64,000 bases of DNA from an uncultured Christensenellaceae bacterium (GTDB lineage Bacteria; Bacillota; Clostridia; Christensenellales; Borkfalkiaceae): positions 1 to 64,000 of the forward strand of contig CAJUJF010000007.1 in assembly GCA_910586825.1 (NCBI GenBank), given 5' to 3'. Both the position numbers and the translations under genes were made by a program. Shown piece after piece: positions 31,684 through 41,235 of this stretch (position 1 is the stretch's first letter; each line of letters opens with the position of its first letter). The notes beneath the pieces were generated by a model. The model was not told the origin of the DNA. It did not search any database and worked only from the letters and a program-made list of their open reading frames with translations.

Positions 31684-32511
31684 ATGACGGTATACATCGA
31701 GTACGCTTTTCTGGAAAATTTTCTTCTCGACGGAGTGTTGCTCTATCTTTCCGTGCGGATCGCGCGGGGGAAGCTCGTCGTATGGCGGCTCGTGTGCGCC
31801 GCGGCGATCGGCGGGGTCGAAGCGGTGGTGTTTCCGTTGTTCGCGCTGCCCGTCTGGGCGGCGTATGCGGTGAAAGTTGTCGGCGGCGCGTTGATCGCCG
31901 TCGCGGCGGTGTCCGGAAAGAACGTTAAGACCTATTTCGCTGCGATCGTCGCGTTTTTTCTGTGTACATTCGCTCTGGGCGGACTGCTCACCGCGGCGTA
32001 TTCGTTTTTCGGGGTCGAAACGGAAGATGGAAACGGGTTTCTCGTCGAACGCGCGCCCGTTGCGCTTACGTTTTCGGCGGCGGGCGTTTTCGCGATCGTC
32101 TTGGGGGAATCGGCGCGCAGGCTGTACCGGTTTTCCCGCGTCGTGAAAAGGACGTGCGAATGCACGCTCGAACAGGGTGAAAGGCGGGTGCGGTGGAAAG
32201 GTCTTTCCGACAGCGGAAATTTACTCGAATTCCGCGGTCGCGGCGTCTGCGTCTGTTCCGCCGCGGCGATTTTCGCGCTTTTCGGGCGCAATCCGGTCGA
32301 GGTCGGCAGGATCCGCATCGGCACAGCGAACGGCGGAAGAGAGGCTCCCGTATTCGAATGCGAACGACTGCGGATCGGAAACGGCATGTCGCAACCGGCG
32401 TATCTCACCGTGGGCGAGGTTGCTTCGAAACACTATCAGATAATATTACATACCGACTATCCGGAGGGGAAAAATGAAACTGTTAAATCTGCTCAGAACG
32501 TGGTTGGATAA
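31684..32511 (+). CDS. spoIIGA: sigma-E-processing aspartic protease SpoIIGA
   Basis: A 275-residue protein with five membrane helices in the first ~145 residues, then a cytoplasmic retropepsin-like domain with catalytic D176 in SDSGN. It cleaves pro-sigma-E after asymmetric septation, in response to a forespore signal. The last 38 bases overlap sigE. Confidence 0.93.
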   Translation: MTVYIEYAFLENFLLDGVLLYLSVRIARGKLVVWRLVCAAAIGGVEAVVFPLFALPVWAAYAVKVVGGALIAVAAVSGKNVKTYFAAIVAFFLCTFALGGLLTAAYSFFGVETEDGNGFLVERAPVALTFSAAGVFAIVLGESARRLYRFSRVVKRTCECTLEQGERRVRWKGLSDSGNLLEFRGRGVCVCSAAAIFALFGRNPVEVGRIRIGTANGGREAPVFECERLRIGNGMSQPAYLTVGEVASKHYQIILHTDYPEGKNETVKSAQNVVG

Positions 32512-33184
32512 ATTCGTCGGCGGGGAGAACGTCGTTCACTATCTGTGCGGCAGCGAAGCGCTTCCGCTTCCGCTTTCTGGCGAAGAAGAGGAGCGGTTGC
32601 TCCAACGGCTGGATGCGGGCGACGATACCGAGGCGGTGAAGGCGAGTCTCATCGAACACAATCTCCGTCTCGTCGTGTACATATCGCGCAAATTCGAAAA
32701 CACGGGCGTGGATGCCGACGATCTGATTTCGATCGGGACGATCGGGTTGATCAAAGCGATCAATTCGTTCCGCACCGACAAGAATATCAAACTTGCGACT
32801 TACGCTTCCCGCTGTATCGAAAACGAGATCCTCATGTACCTGCGCCGCAGCGTAAAGTTGAAGAGCGAGATCTCCTTCGACGAGCCTTTGAACACCGACT
32901 TCGAAGGGAACGAACTTCTTCTTTCCGACGTGCTGGGGCTGGACAGCGAAACGGTGTACGGCGGGGTGGAGAGCAACGTCGAAAAAGAGCTTTTGAAAGA
33001 GGCGTTGCGCAAGCTCCCCGAACGGGAACGCAGGATCATGTACATGCGGTTCGGTCTGGGCGGACGGGAGGAGATGACGCAGAAAGACGTCGCCGACCGC
33101 CTCGGAATTTCGCAGAGCTATATATCCCGCCTCGAAAAGAAAATCATCGAGCGCCTGAAAAAAGAGATTTCGAAGCTCGTTTAA
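32474..33184 (+). CDS. sigE: mother-cell sigma factor SigE precursor
   Basis: A 236-residue sigma factor. It has a hydrophobic/basic pro-sequence at the N terminus ([14 protein letters not shown]), region 2 ([20 protein letters not shown]), and region 4 with a helix-turn-helix ([21 protein letters not shown]). GGAGGGG precedes ATG 32474 inside the spoIIGA coding sequence. It is followed by sigG, the usual order. Confidence 0.95.
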   Translation: MKLLNLLRTWLDKFVGGENVVHYLCGSEALPLPLSGEEEERLLQRLDAGDDTEAVKASLIEHNLRLVVYISRKFENTGVDADDLISIGTIGLIKAINSFRTDKNIKLATYASRCIENEILMYLRRSVKLKSEISFDEPLNTDFEGNELLLSDVLGLDSETVYGGVESNVEKELLKEALRKLPERERRIMYMRFGLGGREEMTQKDVADRLGISQSYISRLEKKIIERLKKEISKLV

Positions 33185-33198
33185 AAAGAATCCGCCGC

Positions 33199-33228
33199 GC
33201 ATAAAAACCGCAAGGATTGCCAAGACTG
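33199..33228 (+). promoter_or_regulatory. sigma-F-type promoter of sigG
   Basis: GCATA (33199-33203), exactly 15 bases, then GCCAAGACTG (33219-33228) fits the forespore consensus GYWTA-N15-GGNRANANTW at nearly all positions. sigG genes are known to be sigma-F-dependent. It lies 43 bases before the start codon. Confidence 0.7.
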
Positions 33229-33243
33229 TGTTTCCCGACGCTT

Positions 33244-33259
33244 ACATATTTCGATATGT
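33244..33259 (+). other. UUCG-capped hairpin next to the sigG ribosome site
   Basis: ACATAT, TTCG, ATATGT form a perfect stem with a stable tetraloop that ends one base before GGAGG (33261-33265). It could tune sigG translation. Confidence 0.55.
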
Positions 33260-33270
33260 CGGAGGTGAAT

Positions 33271-34041
33271 ATGTTGCAGAAAGTGGTAATTTGCGGTGTG
33301 GATACCGCGGGGCTTCCCAAGCTCTCGGCAAAGGAGAACGAAGAACTAATGCGCCGTTTAAAGGCGGGCGACGAATGCGCGCGGGATAAGTTCATTGTCG
33401 GGAACATGCGTCTGGTGCTTTCTCTCGTGAAGCGGTTCTGGGCGAAAAACGCCAATGCGGACGACGTGTTTCAGGCGGGGTGCGTGGGGCTGATCAAGGC
33501 GATCGACAATTTCAATCTGGATTTCAACGTAAAGTTTTCCACGTACGCGGTGCCGATGATCCTCGGCGAAATCAAGCGGTATTTGCGCGACGGGAACAGC
33601 TTGCGGGTTTCGCGCTCGATCCGCGATACGGCGTACAAGATCTTGAAAGTGCGCGAGGGGCTGGAAGAGCGCGACGAAGAGGCGACGATCGAGCGGATCG
33701 CCGCCGAAATGCAGGTCGCGGAACGGGAAGTGGTATACGCGCTCGATGCGATTTCCGATCCCGTATCTCTGTACGATCCCGTGTATAACAAGACGGGGGA
33801 CACGCTTACGCTGGTCGATCAGCTCTACGACGAATCGCAGTCGGACGAGATCTGGACGGAGCGGGTTGCGCTGCGCGAAGCGATCAACCGCCTCACCGAG
33901 CGGGAGCGAAGGATCCTGATGCTGCGCTATTACGAGGGTAAGACGCAGACGGAAATTTCGGCGGAAGTCGGGATTTCGCAGGCGCAGGTGTCCCGTCTCG
34001 AAAAAACGGCGCTCAAACAGATCAAAGCGAACATCTCTTAA
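33271..34041 (+). CDS. sigG: late forespore sigma factor SigG
   Basis: A 256-residue sigma factor. The N-terminal signature VVICGVDTAGLPKLS is diagnostic for SigG. Region 2 (DDVFQAGCVGLIKAIDNF) and region 4 (TQTEISAEVGISQAQVSRLEKTALK) are complete. ATG 33271 follows GGAGG and aligns with the family start; an in-frame ATG 18 codons upstream overlaps the sigma-F promoter and is rejected. Confidence 0.95.
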   Translation: MLQKVVICGVDTAGLPKLSAKENEELMRRLKAGDECARDKFIVGNMRLVLSLVKRFWAKNANADDVFQAGCVGLIKAIDNFNLDFNVKFSTYAVPMILGEIKRYLRDGNSLRVSRSIRDTAYKILKVREGLEERDEEATIERIAAEMQVAEREVVYALDAISDPVSLYDPVYNKTGDTLTLVDQLYDESQSDEIWTERVALREAINRLTERERRILMLRYYEGKTQTEISAEVGISQAQVSRLEKTALKQIKANIS

Positions 34042-34091
34042 CGCTTGCCGGAACGGTTTGAAAAAGAGCGGAAAAATATTCGGAAAAACAC

Positions 34092-34120
34092 TTGATTTTT
34101 ACGGAGGGATATGGTAAAAT
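34092..34120 (+). promoter_or_regulatory. promoter of the rimP-nusA-infB operon
   Basis: TTGATT (34092-34097), 17-bp spacer, TAAAAT (34115-34120). Confidence 0.7.
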
Positions 34121-34146
34121 AAAGACACTTAATCACTGAAAAGAGA

Positions 34147-34178
34147 TTGAGAGCGGGTTTCCGCTCTCAAATTTCTTT
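34147..34178 (+). other. leader hairpin before rimP
   Basis: TTGAGAGCGG pairs with CCGCTCTCAA around GTTT, followed by ATTTCTTT. It may be a partial terminator or a structural leader that sets operon expression; NusA autoregulation at such sites is known in other bacteria. Confidence 0.6.
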
Positions 34179-34204
34179 ATGTGGAGATATTCGGAGGCAA
34201 CGGT

Positions 34205-34687
34205 TTGCATAACGGTTCGCCGCACGGCGGCAGAAAAATAAAACCTCTTGCGGACACAGTGGAATTTCTTCGCCCGATCGCGGAAGAAACGGGCGTGGAG
34301 ATCGTGGACGCGGAATGGAATCAGCGCGAAGGCGCGCTGACGTTTTACATCGATAAAGAGGGCGGCGTCGACCTCGACTGCTGCGAAAGGTTTCACCGTG
34401 CGATCGACGCGCCGCTCGACGAGTTCGACCCCACTTACGGCGAACCCTATACGCTCAACTGTTCGTCGCCCGGACTTGACCGTCCCTTTAAAACGGCGCG
34501 GGATTACGAACGGCATATCGGCGACAAGATCGAAGTGCGGCTGTATGCACCGTTCGAGGGGAAGAAGTGCTACGAGGGCGAACTGCTCTCTTATACCGAC
34601 GGCGTGATCGCGATCCGCACCGAACGCGGGGAAGTCGCGATCCCTCGGGACAAGACGGCGAAAGTATGTCTTTTTATCGACGTTTGA
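34205..34687 (+). CDS. rimP: ribosome maturation factor RimP
   Basis: A 160-residue protein needed for 30S assembly. The N-terminal alpha/beta domain contains LRPIAEETGVEIVDAEW and CCERFHRAIDAPLDE, with YTLNCSSPGLDRPFKTARDYERHIG in the middle, and a C-terminal SH3-like domain follows. The start is uncertain: TTG 34205 is well placed behind GGAGG; GTG 34181 is the alternative. First gene of the conserved rimP-nusA cluster. Confidence 0.9.
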   Translation: MHNGSPHGGRKIKPLADTVEFLRPIAEETGVEIVDAEWNQREGALTFYIDKEGGVDLDCCERFHRAIDAPLDEFDPTYGEPYTLNCSSPGLDRPFKTARDYERHIGDKIEVRLYAPFEGKKCYEGELLSYTDGVIAIRTERGEVAIPRDKTAKVCLFIDV

Positions 34688-34726
34688 ACAACAAAAGAAT
34701 TTCGTGAAATTTATTAAGGAGTGATT

Positions 34727-35881
34727 ATGGTTAATAAGGATTTCTTTGCGGCGCTTGCCGACTTGGAACGGGAAAAGGGGATCGGTCAGGAAGTGTTTAT
34801 CGAAGCGCTCTCGAACGCGCTCGCTTCCGCCTATAAGAAACAGTTCTTCGGGGATGCGGGCAACGTGGAAGTTCGACTGAATCCCGAAAAGAACACGATC
34901 CGGTTCTTTCTGATTCAGACCGTCGTAGACGGCGACGAACTGAACGACGGCGAGATTTATCTCGAAGACGCGCAGATGAAAAAGAAAAACGCCAAGGTCG
35001 GCGACGTGCTTACCGAAGAATTCGTACCCAAGGATTTTTCGAGAATCGCGGCGCAGACGGCGAAGCAGGTCATTCTGCAAAAGTTACATGAAACCGAGCG
35101 CGACAACACGCTTTCGGAATTCTCCGACAAAGAGGGGGAGATTCTGAGCGGGCTTGTGCGCAAAGTGGACATGAAAAACGTTTATATCGAACTGGGCAAA
35201 GGTCAGATCGAGGGCTTGCTGTTGCCGCAGGATCAGGTTCCCGGAGAGCGCTATAACGCGGGGGACAAGATCAAAGTGTACGTAAAACGCGTGCGTTCCG
35301 GCGGAAGAAACGCGCAGGTCATGGTGTCCCGCGCCGCGCCCGGATTCGTGAAGCGGCTGTTCGAGGAAGAAGTTCCCGAAATCAAGTCGGGTACGGTGAT
35401 CGTGAAGTCGATCGCGCGCGAACCCGGTCACAGGACCAAAATGGCGATCTCGACGGATGATGCGCGCATCGATCCCGTCGGCGCGTGCGTCGGCAACAAG
35501 GGCGCGCGGGTCAACGCGGTCGTCGCGGAACTCGGCGGCGAAAAGATCGACATCATTCTTTGGAGCGAAAATCCGCTCGAATTCATCGCGAAAGCGCTCT
35601 CGCCCGCGACGGTCGTTTCGGTGACGCAGATCGGCGAAAAGTCGGCGGTCGCCGTCGTACCGGACGAAAAGCTTTCGCTTGCCATCGGCAGAGACGGGCA
35701 GAACGCGCGGCTTGCCGCGCGGCTCACGGGTTGGAAAATCGACGTGAAGAGCGAATCGGCGGCGGAGAAAATGAACCTCGAAGGGTATCAGGACGAGTCG
35801 GCGGACGTGGAACCGTCTTTGGCGGAAGCGGAACTTCCCGTTTCCGAAGAGGAGACCCCTGCGGAGATCACGGAGGAGTAA
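34727..35881 (+). CDS. nusA: transcription termination/antitermination factor NusA
   Basis: A 384-residue protein: N-terminal polymerase-binding domain (FFAALADLEREKGIG), S1 domain around GLVRKVDMKNVYIELGKG, then two KH domains including DPVGACVGNKGARVNAVV and LAIGRDGQNARLAARLTGW. It lacks the C-terminal repeats of proteobacterial NusA, as usual in Bacillota, and has an acidic tail. ATG 34727 follows AAGGAG. Confidence 0.96.
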   Translation: MVNKDFFAALADLEREKGIGQEVFIEALSNALASAYKKQFFGDAGNVEVRLNPEKNTIRFFLIQTVVDGDELNDGEIYLEDAQMKKKNAKVGDVLTEEFVPKDFSRIAAQTAKQVILQKLHETERDNTLSEFSDKEGEILSGLVRKVDMKNVYIELGKGQIEGLLLPQDQVPGERYNAGDKIKVYVKRVRSGGRNAQVMVSRAAPGFVKRLFEEEVPEIKSGTVIVKSIAREPGHRTKMAISTDDARIDPVGACVGNKGARVNAVVAELGGEKIDIILWSENPLEFIAKALSPATVVSVTQIGEKSAVAVVPDEKLSLAIGRDGQNARLAARLTGWKIDVKSESAAEKMNLEGYQDESADVEPSLAEAELPVSEEETPAEITEE

Positions 35882-36154
35882 ATGCCCAAACAGAAGAAAA
35901 TTCCCCTTCGTACCTGCGTCGCCTGCCGCGGAGAAAAGCCCAAAAAGGAGATGCTGCGCATCGTGAAGAACGCGGCGGGGGAGATCCGTCTGGATTTTTC
36001 CGGCAAACTCCCGGGGCGCGGCGCTTATATCTGCAACGACGAAGCGTGCGTGAAAAAACTGCGCCGCTATAAGCTTCTGCATAAGACCTTTTCCGCAGAC
36101 GTGAGCGAAGAGATTTACGCGCGGATCGAGGAGGAATTTCTTGGCGGGAAATAA
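35882..36154 (+). CDS. ylxR: YlxR-family nucleic-acid-binding protein
   Basis: A 90-residue DUF448 protein with PLRTCVACRGEKPKKEMLRIV and LPGRGAYICNDEACVKKL, the two conserved motifs. It starts directly after the nusA stop. YlxR proteins bind RNA and have been linked to RNase P and gene regulation. Confidence 0.93.
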   Translation: MPKQKKIPLRTCVACRGEKPKKEMLRIVKNAAGEIRLDFSGKLPGRGAYICNDEACVKKLRRYKLLHKTFSADVSEEIYARIEEEFLGGK

Positions 36155-36434
36155 AATCACGGCATACCTCGGGTTTGCGCGGCGCGCGGGAAAACTCACG
36201 CTCGGCGTGAACGCGGCGTGTTGCGCGCGCGGAGTGCGGTTGCTGGTTGCCGATCTTTCGGCTTCCGAGAATACGAAAAAAGAGATCGAAAAACTCGCGC
36301 GGAAGTTTTCCTGTCCCGTCGTCTGGACGGAGGGGCTGGAAGAACTGACGGGAAAGGCGTCGTGCAAACTTGCGGCGCTGCGGGAAGAACACCTTGCACG
36401 GGCGATTCTCGAATCGTCGGGCAAAGCAGAGTAG
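36141..36434 (+). CDS. ylxQ: L7Ae-like ribosomal protein YlxQ
   Basis: A 97-residue kink-turn-binding fold: LGFARRAGKLTLGVNAAC and LLVADLSASENTKKEIEKLA. It uses a TTG start overlapping the end of ylxR by 14 bases. Position between ylxR and infB is conserved across Bacillota. Confidence 0.9.
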   Translation: MAGNKITAYLGFARRAGKLTLGVNAACCARGVRLLVADLSASENTKKEIEKLARKFSCPVVWTEGLEELTGKASCKLAALREEHLARAILESSGKAE

Positions 36435-36444
36435 AGGAGGAGCT

Positions 36445-39081
36445 ATGGCTTACGACAACATCGAAAAATTAGGCGCGCTTTTAACGGACGGCAATACCGC
36501 CGCCCTGCAAAAGTCGATTTCTGCGAACGAAAAACGCCTTTCGGAGCTGATGAAAAAACTCGGGGAGATGGAGACCGCCGCGTCCCTGCGCGCGGAAGAA
36601 GAAGCGCGTAAAGCCGCGGAAGAAGCGATCGCGAAAAGAGAGGCGCAGCGCGCGCAGGAAGAGGCGGAACTTGCCGAACGCCTTGCGCGCGAAAAGGCGG
36701 AGGCGGAAAAACGCGCCGCGGAAGAGGCGAAAAAATCGGCGGAAGCGCCTGCGCCGCAGCCCGTTCCCGCGCCGCCCGCCGCAAGCACCAAGCCCGCGCC
36801 GCGTCCGCCGTATACGGCAAATGCGGGACAGCAGAATGCAAACCGCCCCGCTTCCGGCGCGCCCCAGCGGCAGACTTTCCGTCCCGACAACGGCAGACCC
36901 GCGTACAACGGCAACGGTCAGCGCCCCGCGTATAACGCGAACGGCGCGCGTCCGCCGTTCAATGCGAACCGCCCCGCGTACAACGGGAACGGTCAGCGTC
37001 CTCCTTACAACGGCGCCGCCCGTCCCGGACAGAATCCCCGTCCGCCGTTCGGCGCGCGTCCGCAGGGACAGACGGGGCGTCCGATCGGAAGCAGACCCGC
37101 GGGCATGCCCATGCGTCCCGCGCCTGTTACGCCCGCGCCCGTGCAACGCAGAGAGCCGGCGAAGAAATACGATAAAACTTACGTGGAGCGCCGTCCCGTC
37201 AACAAACGGGCGCTCGTTCGCCAGCAGGGCGCGAGCATCGGTGATTTCGATGAGGAGAAGAGCGGTTACCGCAAGGCGCGTTTCGGGAAGAAGGGCGGCA
37301 GAAAAGAGACGCAGACGATCAAGATCGAACACGCCGTCGTGACTTCGCGCGAAATTCCCATCAAGGTGCTATCGGAAAAGCTCGGGATTTCGGCGGTGGA
37401 AATCACGAAACGCCTTTTCAAAGAAGGCATTATGAAGACGGTGAACGAATCGGTGGATTACGATAACGCGGCCTTTATCGCGCTCGAACTCGGCATCGAT
37501 CTCGAATACAAACCGATCCAGACGGCGGAAGAGGCGCTGTTCGAAGAACACGACGCGGATTCGGACGAATTGCTCGTCACGCGCGCGCCCGTCGTTACGG
37601 TGATGGGTCACGTCGATCACGGTAAGACTTCCCTGCTCGATAAGATCCGTTCTTCCAACGTGACGGAAGGGGAAGCGGGCGGCATCACGCAGAGTATCGG
37701 CGCCTACACCGTCACGCTCGGCGACGGAAAAAACATCACGTTTATCGATACGCCCGGACACGCGGCGTTTACGGCGATGCGCGCGCGCGGCGCGAAAGTG
37801 ACGGATATCGTAGTTCTCGTCGTTGCGGCGGACGACGGCATCATGCCTCAGACGGTGGAAGCGATCGACCATGCCAAGGCGGCGGACGTTCCGATCATCG
37901 TCGCCATGAATAAAATGGATAAACAGCAGGTCAATCCCGACAAGGTCAAGCAAGGGCTTATGAATTACGACCTCGTGCCGGAAGAATGGGGCGGCGACGT
38001 CATCGTCGTGCCCGTTTCCGCAAAGACGGGCGACGGAATCGACGCGCTTTTGGAAAATATCTGGCTGGTTGCGGAGATGCAGGAACTCACCGCGAATCCC
38101 GAACGGAAGGCAAAAGGCGTCGTGATCGAGGCGAAACTCGACAAGGGCAAGGGTCCCGTCGCAAGCGTGCTCGTTCAGAACGGAACGCTGCACACGGGAG
38201 ACTTCCTGATTTCCGGCATGACGACGGGAAAAGTGCGCGCCATGATCGACGACAAGGGCAGAACGGTGAAAGAAGCGGGACCTTCGACCGCCGTTTCCGT
38301 ACTCGGACTCGAAGAGGTGCCGAACGCGGGGGATACCATTTTTGCGGTGGAACAGAGTCTCATGAAAAAGGTACAGGACGAGCGCAAGGTGTTGCAGCGC
38401 GAATCCATGATCAAGGAGACGCAAAAAGTTACGCTCGACGACGTGTTCCGTCAGGTCGCCGAGGGCAACATGAAAGAGTTGAACGTCATCGTCAAAGGCG
38501 ACGTGCAGGGATCGGTGGAAGCGGTCCGCAGTTCTCTCGAAAAGCTTTCCAACGAGGAAGTGCGCGTAAAGGTGATCCATGCGGGCGCGGGCGCGATCAG
38601 CGAGAACGACGTCATGCTCGCAGACTCCGCCAACGCGATCATCGTGGGATTCAACGTCCGTCCGGACAGCAAGGCGAAAACGCTTGCCGAACGCAGTAAG
38701 GTCGACGTGCGTTCCTATCGCATCATCTACGAACTGCTCGACGATATCGAAGCGGCGCTCAAAGGCATGCTTTCGCCCAAATACCGCGAAGTATATATGG
38801 GAAAGGCGGAAGTGCGCCAGACCTTCAACATTACGGGCGTCGGCGTCGTTGCGGGCTGTCTCGTGACGGAAGGCAAGCTCGTGCGCGGCGGGAAGTTGCG
38901 GATTTACCGCGACGACGTGATGATCGTCGAGGGCAACGTAAAACAGTTGAAACATTATAAAGACGAAGCGAAAGAAATCGCGGCGGGACTCGAATGCGGT
39001 TGCGCGATCGAAAACTTCAACGAAATCAAGATCGGCGACTTTATCGAATGTTATCTCATCGAGGAGATCAAACAGGCATGA
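36445..39081 (+). CDS. infB: translation initiation factor IF-2
   Basis: The 878-residue protein opens with a Lys/Glu/Ala-rich coiled coil (about 20-110) and a disordered Asn/Pro/Gly/Arg-rich segment with repeats (about 120-245). The IF2 N2-like domain follows, then the G domain ([21 protein letters not shown]) and the two beta domains that bind fMet-tRNA. ATG 36445 follows GGAGGAG; an ATG 25 codons upstream lies inside ylxQ and is rejected. Confidence 0.96.
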   Translation: MAYDNIEKLGALLTDGNTAALQKSISANEKRLSELMKKLGEMETAASLRAEEEARKAAEEAIAKREAQRAQEEAELAERLAREKAEAEKRAAEEAKKSAEAPAPQPVPAPPAASTKPAPRPPYTANAGQQNANRPASGAPQRQTFRPDNGRPAYNGNGQRPAYNANGARPPFNANRPAYNGNGQRPPYNGAARPGQNPRPPFGARPQGQTGRPIGSRPAGMPMRPAPVTPAPVQRREPAKKYDKTYVERRPVNKRALVRQQGASIGDFDEEKSGYRKARFGKKGGRKETQTIKIEHAVVTSREIPIKVLSEKLGISAVEITKRLFKEGIMKTVNESVDYDNAAFIALELGIDLEYKPIQTAEEALFEEHDADSDELLVTRAPVVTVMGHVDHGKTSLLDKIRSSNVTEGEAGGITQSIGAYTVTLGDGKNITFIDTPGHAAFTAMRARGAKVTDIVVLVVAADDGIMPQTVEAIDHAKAADVPIIVAMNKMDKQQVNPDKVKQGLMNYDLVPEEWGGDVIVVPVSAKTGDGIDALLENIWLVAEMQELTANPERKAKGVVIEAKLDKGKGPVASVLVQNGTLHTGDFLISGMTTGKVRAMIDDKGRTVKEAGPSTAVSVLGLEEVPNAGDTIFAVEQSLMKKVQDERKVLQRESMIKETQKVTLDDVFRQVAEGNMKELNVIVKGDVQGSVEAVRSSLEKLSNEEVRVKVIHAGAGAISENDVMLADSANAIIVGFNVRPDSKAKTLAERSKVDVRSYRIIYELLDDIEAALKGMLSPKYREVYMGKAEVRQTFNITGVGVVAGCLVTEGKLVRGGKLRIYRDDVMIVEGNVKQLKHYKDEAKEIAAGLECGCAIENFNEIKIGDFIECYLIEEIKQA
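36898..37014 (+). repeat. degenerate tandem repeat inside infB
   Basis: Two near-identical copies of CGCGTACAACGG(C/G)AACGGTCAGCG, at about 36900 and 36975, and related units encode [11 protein letters not shown]-type repeats in the disordered linker of IF-2. Confidence 0.7.
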
Positions 39082-39440
39082 CGGCGCGTACCGATCGTTT
39101 GGACAGCGAATACAGGAAAGAGATCTCCGCGATTCTGGCGGGCGCGCTCAGGAATAAAGAGCCGTCGATGAAAGGGCTTGTCAGCGTGACGGAAGCGATT
39201 GTCGCGCCCGATCTGAAAACCGCCAAAATCTATGTGAGCGTCTACGCCGTTTCTCCCGCGCAAAAAGCGGAGACGATGCGGGCGATCTGCGAAAACGCGG
39301 GATTTATCCGCAAAGAGCTTTCGAAAGTGATGCGGATGCGGACGGTTCCCGCGCTCACATTTTTGGAAGATAAGAGCATGGAATACGGACAGAAAATGGA
39401 CGATCTCTTTGCCAAGATTCATAAGGACGAAAATCAGTGA
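39078..39440 (+). CDS. rbfA: ribosome-binding factor A
   Basis: A 120-residue KH-like protein that acts late in 30S maturation: RLDSEYRKEISAIL at the start, VTEAIVAPDLKTAKIYVSVY in the core and LSKVMRMRTVPALTFLED near the end. Start overlaps the infB stop (ATGA). Confidence 0.95.
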   Translation: MTARTDRLDSEYRKEISAILAGALRNKEPSMKGLVSVTEAIVAPDLKTAKIYVSVYAVSPAQKAETMRAICENAGFIRKELSKVMRMRTVPALTFLEDKSMEYGQKMDDLFAKIHKDENQ

Positions 39441-40405
39441 ATACCATTGCGGAAATTGCCGCCGTCATTCGGAAACTGAAAAGCGCGCTGATCTTTACGC
39501 ACGTGCGGCCGGACGGCGATACCGTCGGCTGCGGGATCGCGCTTTCCCGCGCGCTCGATTTGCTCGGCATCCGAAATCAGCTTCTGAATGAAGGGGAGAT
39601 CCCCGAAAAATTAAGTTTTTTAAAAGGGACGGAGAAGTTTCTCCGTGCGCCCGTTATCGACGCCGAAGGGTACATTTGCGTGGACACGAGCGACGAAGCG
39701 CGGCTCGGAGAACTGCAAAGCGTCTATGCGAACGGCGTGCGGAAGGGAAAAGTGACGGTGAATATCGATCACCACGTCGCCAACACCCGTTTCGCCGCCT
39801 ACAACTTCGTGCGGGACCGCGCGAGCAACTGCGAAAACGTGGCGGAACTCATCCGCGCGCTCGGCGTAAAAGAAGACGGACAGATTTCCCGCGCGCTCAT
39901 GACGGGCATGGTCACCGATTCGGGCGGGTTCTCTCACAGCGACGTGAACGGCGATACCTTCCGCGAAGCGGCGCTCTGCGCGGACGGCGGCGCGGAAGTC
40001 AACGCGATCACGTACGAGGTGTTCAAGCGGCAGACCAAGGCGCGCGCGCAGATGTATGCGGAGACGATTTCTTCCCTGCGTTTTTTCCTCGGCGACGCGC
40101 TTGCGATCGCCCTCGTCACGCAGGAAAAGCTGAACCGATACGGTTTGAAGCAGGACGCGACGGAGGGTATCGTCGACTTCGCGCTTTCGATCGACTCGGT
40201 GGAAGTCAGCGTCTGTCTGATGGAGGCGAAGCGCGGGCAGTATAAGGCGTCTTTCCGCTCCAAGGGAAAAGTAAACGTAAACGAAGTCGCGCGCAAGTTC
40301 GGCGGCGGCGGACATATCCTCGCTTCCGGATGCATGCTGTTCGGGGATATCGAAGAGATCTACGACCGCCTTTCATTCGCGGTGGCGCAAGCCGGTAATT
40401 TATGA
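39437..40405 (+). CDS. nrnA: DHH-family oligoribonuclease / pAp phosphatase (NrnA type)
   Basis: A 322-residue DHH-DHHA1 phosphoesterase. Metal ligands H22, D26, D28 (THVRPDGDTVG), the DHH motif in NIDHHVANT, and the C-terminal GGGGHILASGC substrate motif are present. It degrades nanoRNA and dephosphorylates pAp. GTG start overlapping rbfA (GTGA); the rbfA-nrnA-truB order is conserved. Confidence 0.93.
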   Translation: MNTIAEIAAVIRKLKSALIFTHVRPDGDTVGCGIALSRALDLLGIRNQLLNEGEIPEKLSFLKGTEKFLRAPVIDAEGYICVDTSDEARLGELQSVYANGVRKGKVTVNIDHHVANTRFAAYNFVRDRASNCENVAELIRALGVKEDGQISRALMTGMVTDSGGFSHSDVNGDTFREAALCADGGAEVNAITYEVFKRQTKARAQMYAETISSLRFFLGDALAIALVTQEKLNRYGLKQDATEGIVDFALSIDSVEVSVCLMEAKRGQYKASFRSKGKVNVNEVARKFGGGGHILASGCMLFGDIEEIYDRLSFAVAQAGNL

Positions 40406-41235
40406 CGGGTTTTATAAATGTTTTTAAAGAAGAGGGGGTTTCCTCGGCGTACGTGACCAATCGGATCAAGCGACTTTGCCGACTGTCCGTCGGACACATG
40501 GGTACGCTCGATCCGCTCGCTTCGGGAATCCTTCCCGTAGGCGTGGGGAACGCAACCCGCCTCTTCGATTATTTTTCGGACAAGACCAAGGTTTACGAGG
40601 CGAAGTTCCGATTCGGCGCGACGACAGAAACGCTCGACCGCGAGGGCGAGATCGTATCGGGCGGACGGATTCCGTCCGCTTCGGAAATCGCGGGCGCGCT
40701 TCCCGCTTTGACGGGGGTGATCGAACAGATCCCTCCGCGTTTCAGCGCGAAGAGCGTAAACGGGAAACGCGGGTACGAACTTGCGCGCGCGGGCGCGGAG
40801 TTCACGCTTCCGCCGAAGAGAGTGCGGATCGAAGCGTTCGTACTGACGGGGCAGACCGCGACGGACGAATATTCTTTCCGCATTGCGTGCGGGGGCGGGA
40901 CTTATATCCGTTCGCTTGCGCGCGATCTTGCCGCGGCGCTCGGCACGCAGGCGTACATGACGGCGCTCTGCCGCACGCAGAGCGGGATTTTTACGGCGGA
41001 AACGTCCGTGCCGCTCGACCGTCTTACCAAGGAAAATTTGTCCGAATACCTCATTCCGACGGAAAACGTGTTGCCGTTTCCCGTGCTGGACGACGCCGAC
41101 CCGCGCATTTTCAACGGGGTTGCCGTGCCGTGCGGCCGTGCGGACGGCAGATACAAACTGTATGCGGACGGGAACTTTTACGGGCTTGCCGTCGTGGAAA
41201 ACGGATTTGCCCGCGCGGAGAAAAAGCTGTGTTGA
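40402..41235 (+). CDS. truB: tRNA pseudouridine-55 synthase
   Basis: A 277-residue enzyme with catalytic D37 in GHMGTLDPLASGIL, the KxY-type motif KVYEAKFRFG and SGTYIRSLARDL-like GGGTYIRSLARDLAAALG. A short C-terminal PUA-like part follows. Start overlaps the nrnA stop (ATGA). Confidence 0.95.
   Translation: MTGFINVFKEEGVSSAYVTNRIKRLCRLSVGHMGTLDPLASGILPVGVGNATRLFDYFSDKTKVYEAKFRFGATTETLDREGEIVSGGRIPSASEIAGALPALTGVIEQIPPRFSAKSVNGKRGYELARAGAEFTLPPKRVRIEAFVLTGQTATDEYSFRIACGGGTYIRSLARDLAAALGTQAYMTALCRTQSGIFTAETSVPLDRLTKENLSEYLIPTENVLPFPVLDDADPRIFNGVAVPCGRADGRYKLYADGNFYGLAVVENGFARAEKKLC

Noticed and set aside
37369-38955. 528-residue minus-strand reading frame opposite infB
   Set aside because: Shadow of the IF-2 G domain; codon pattern mirrors the real gene.
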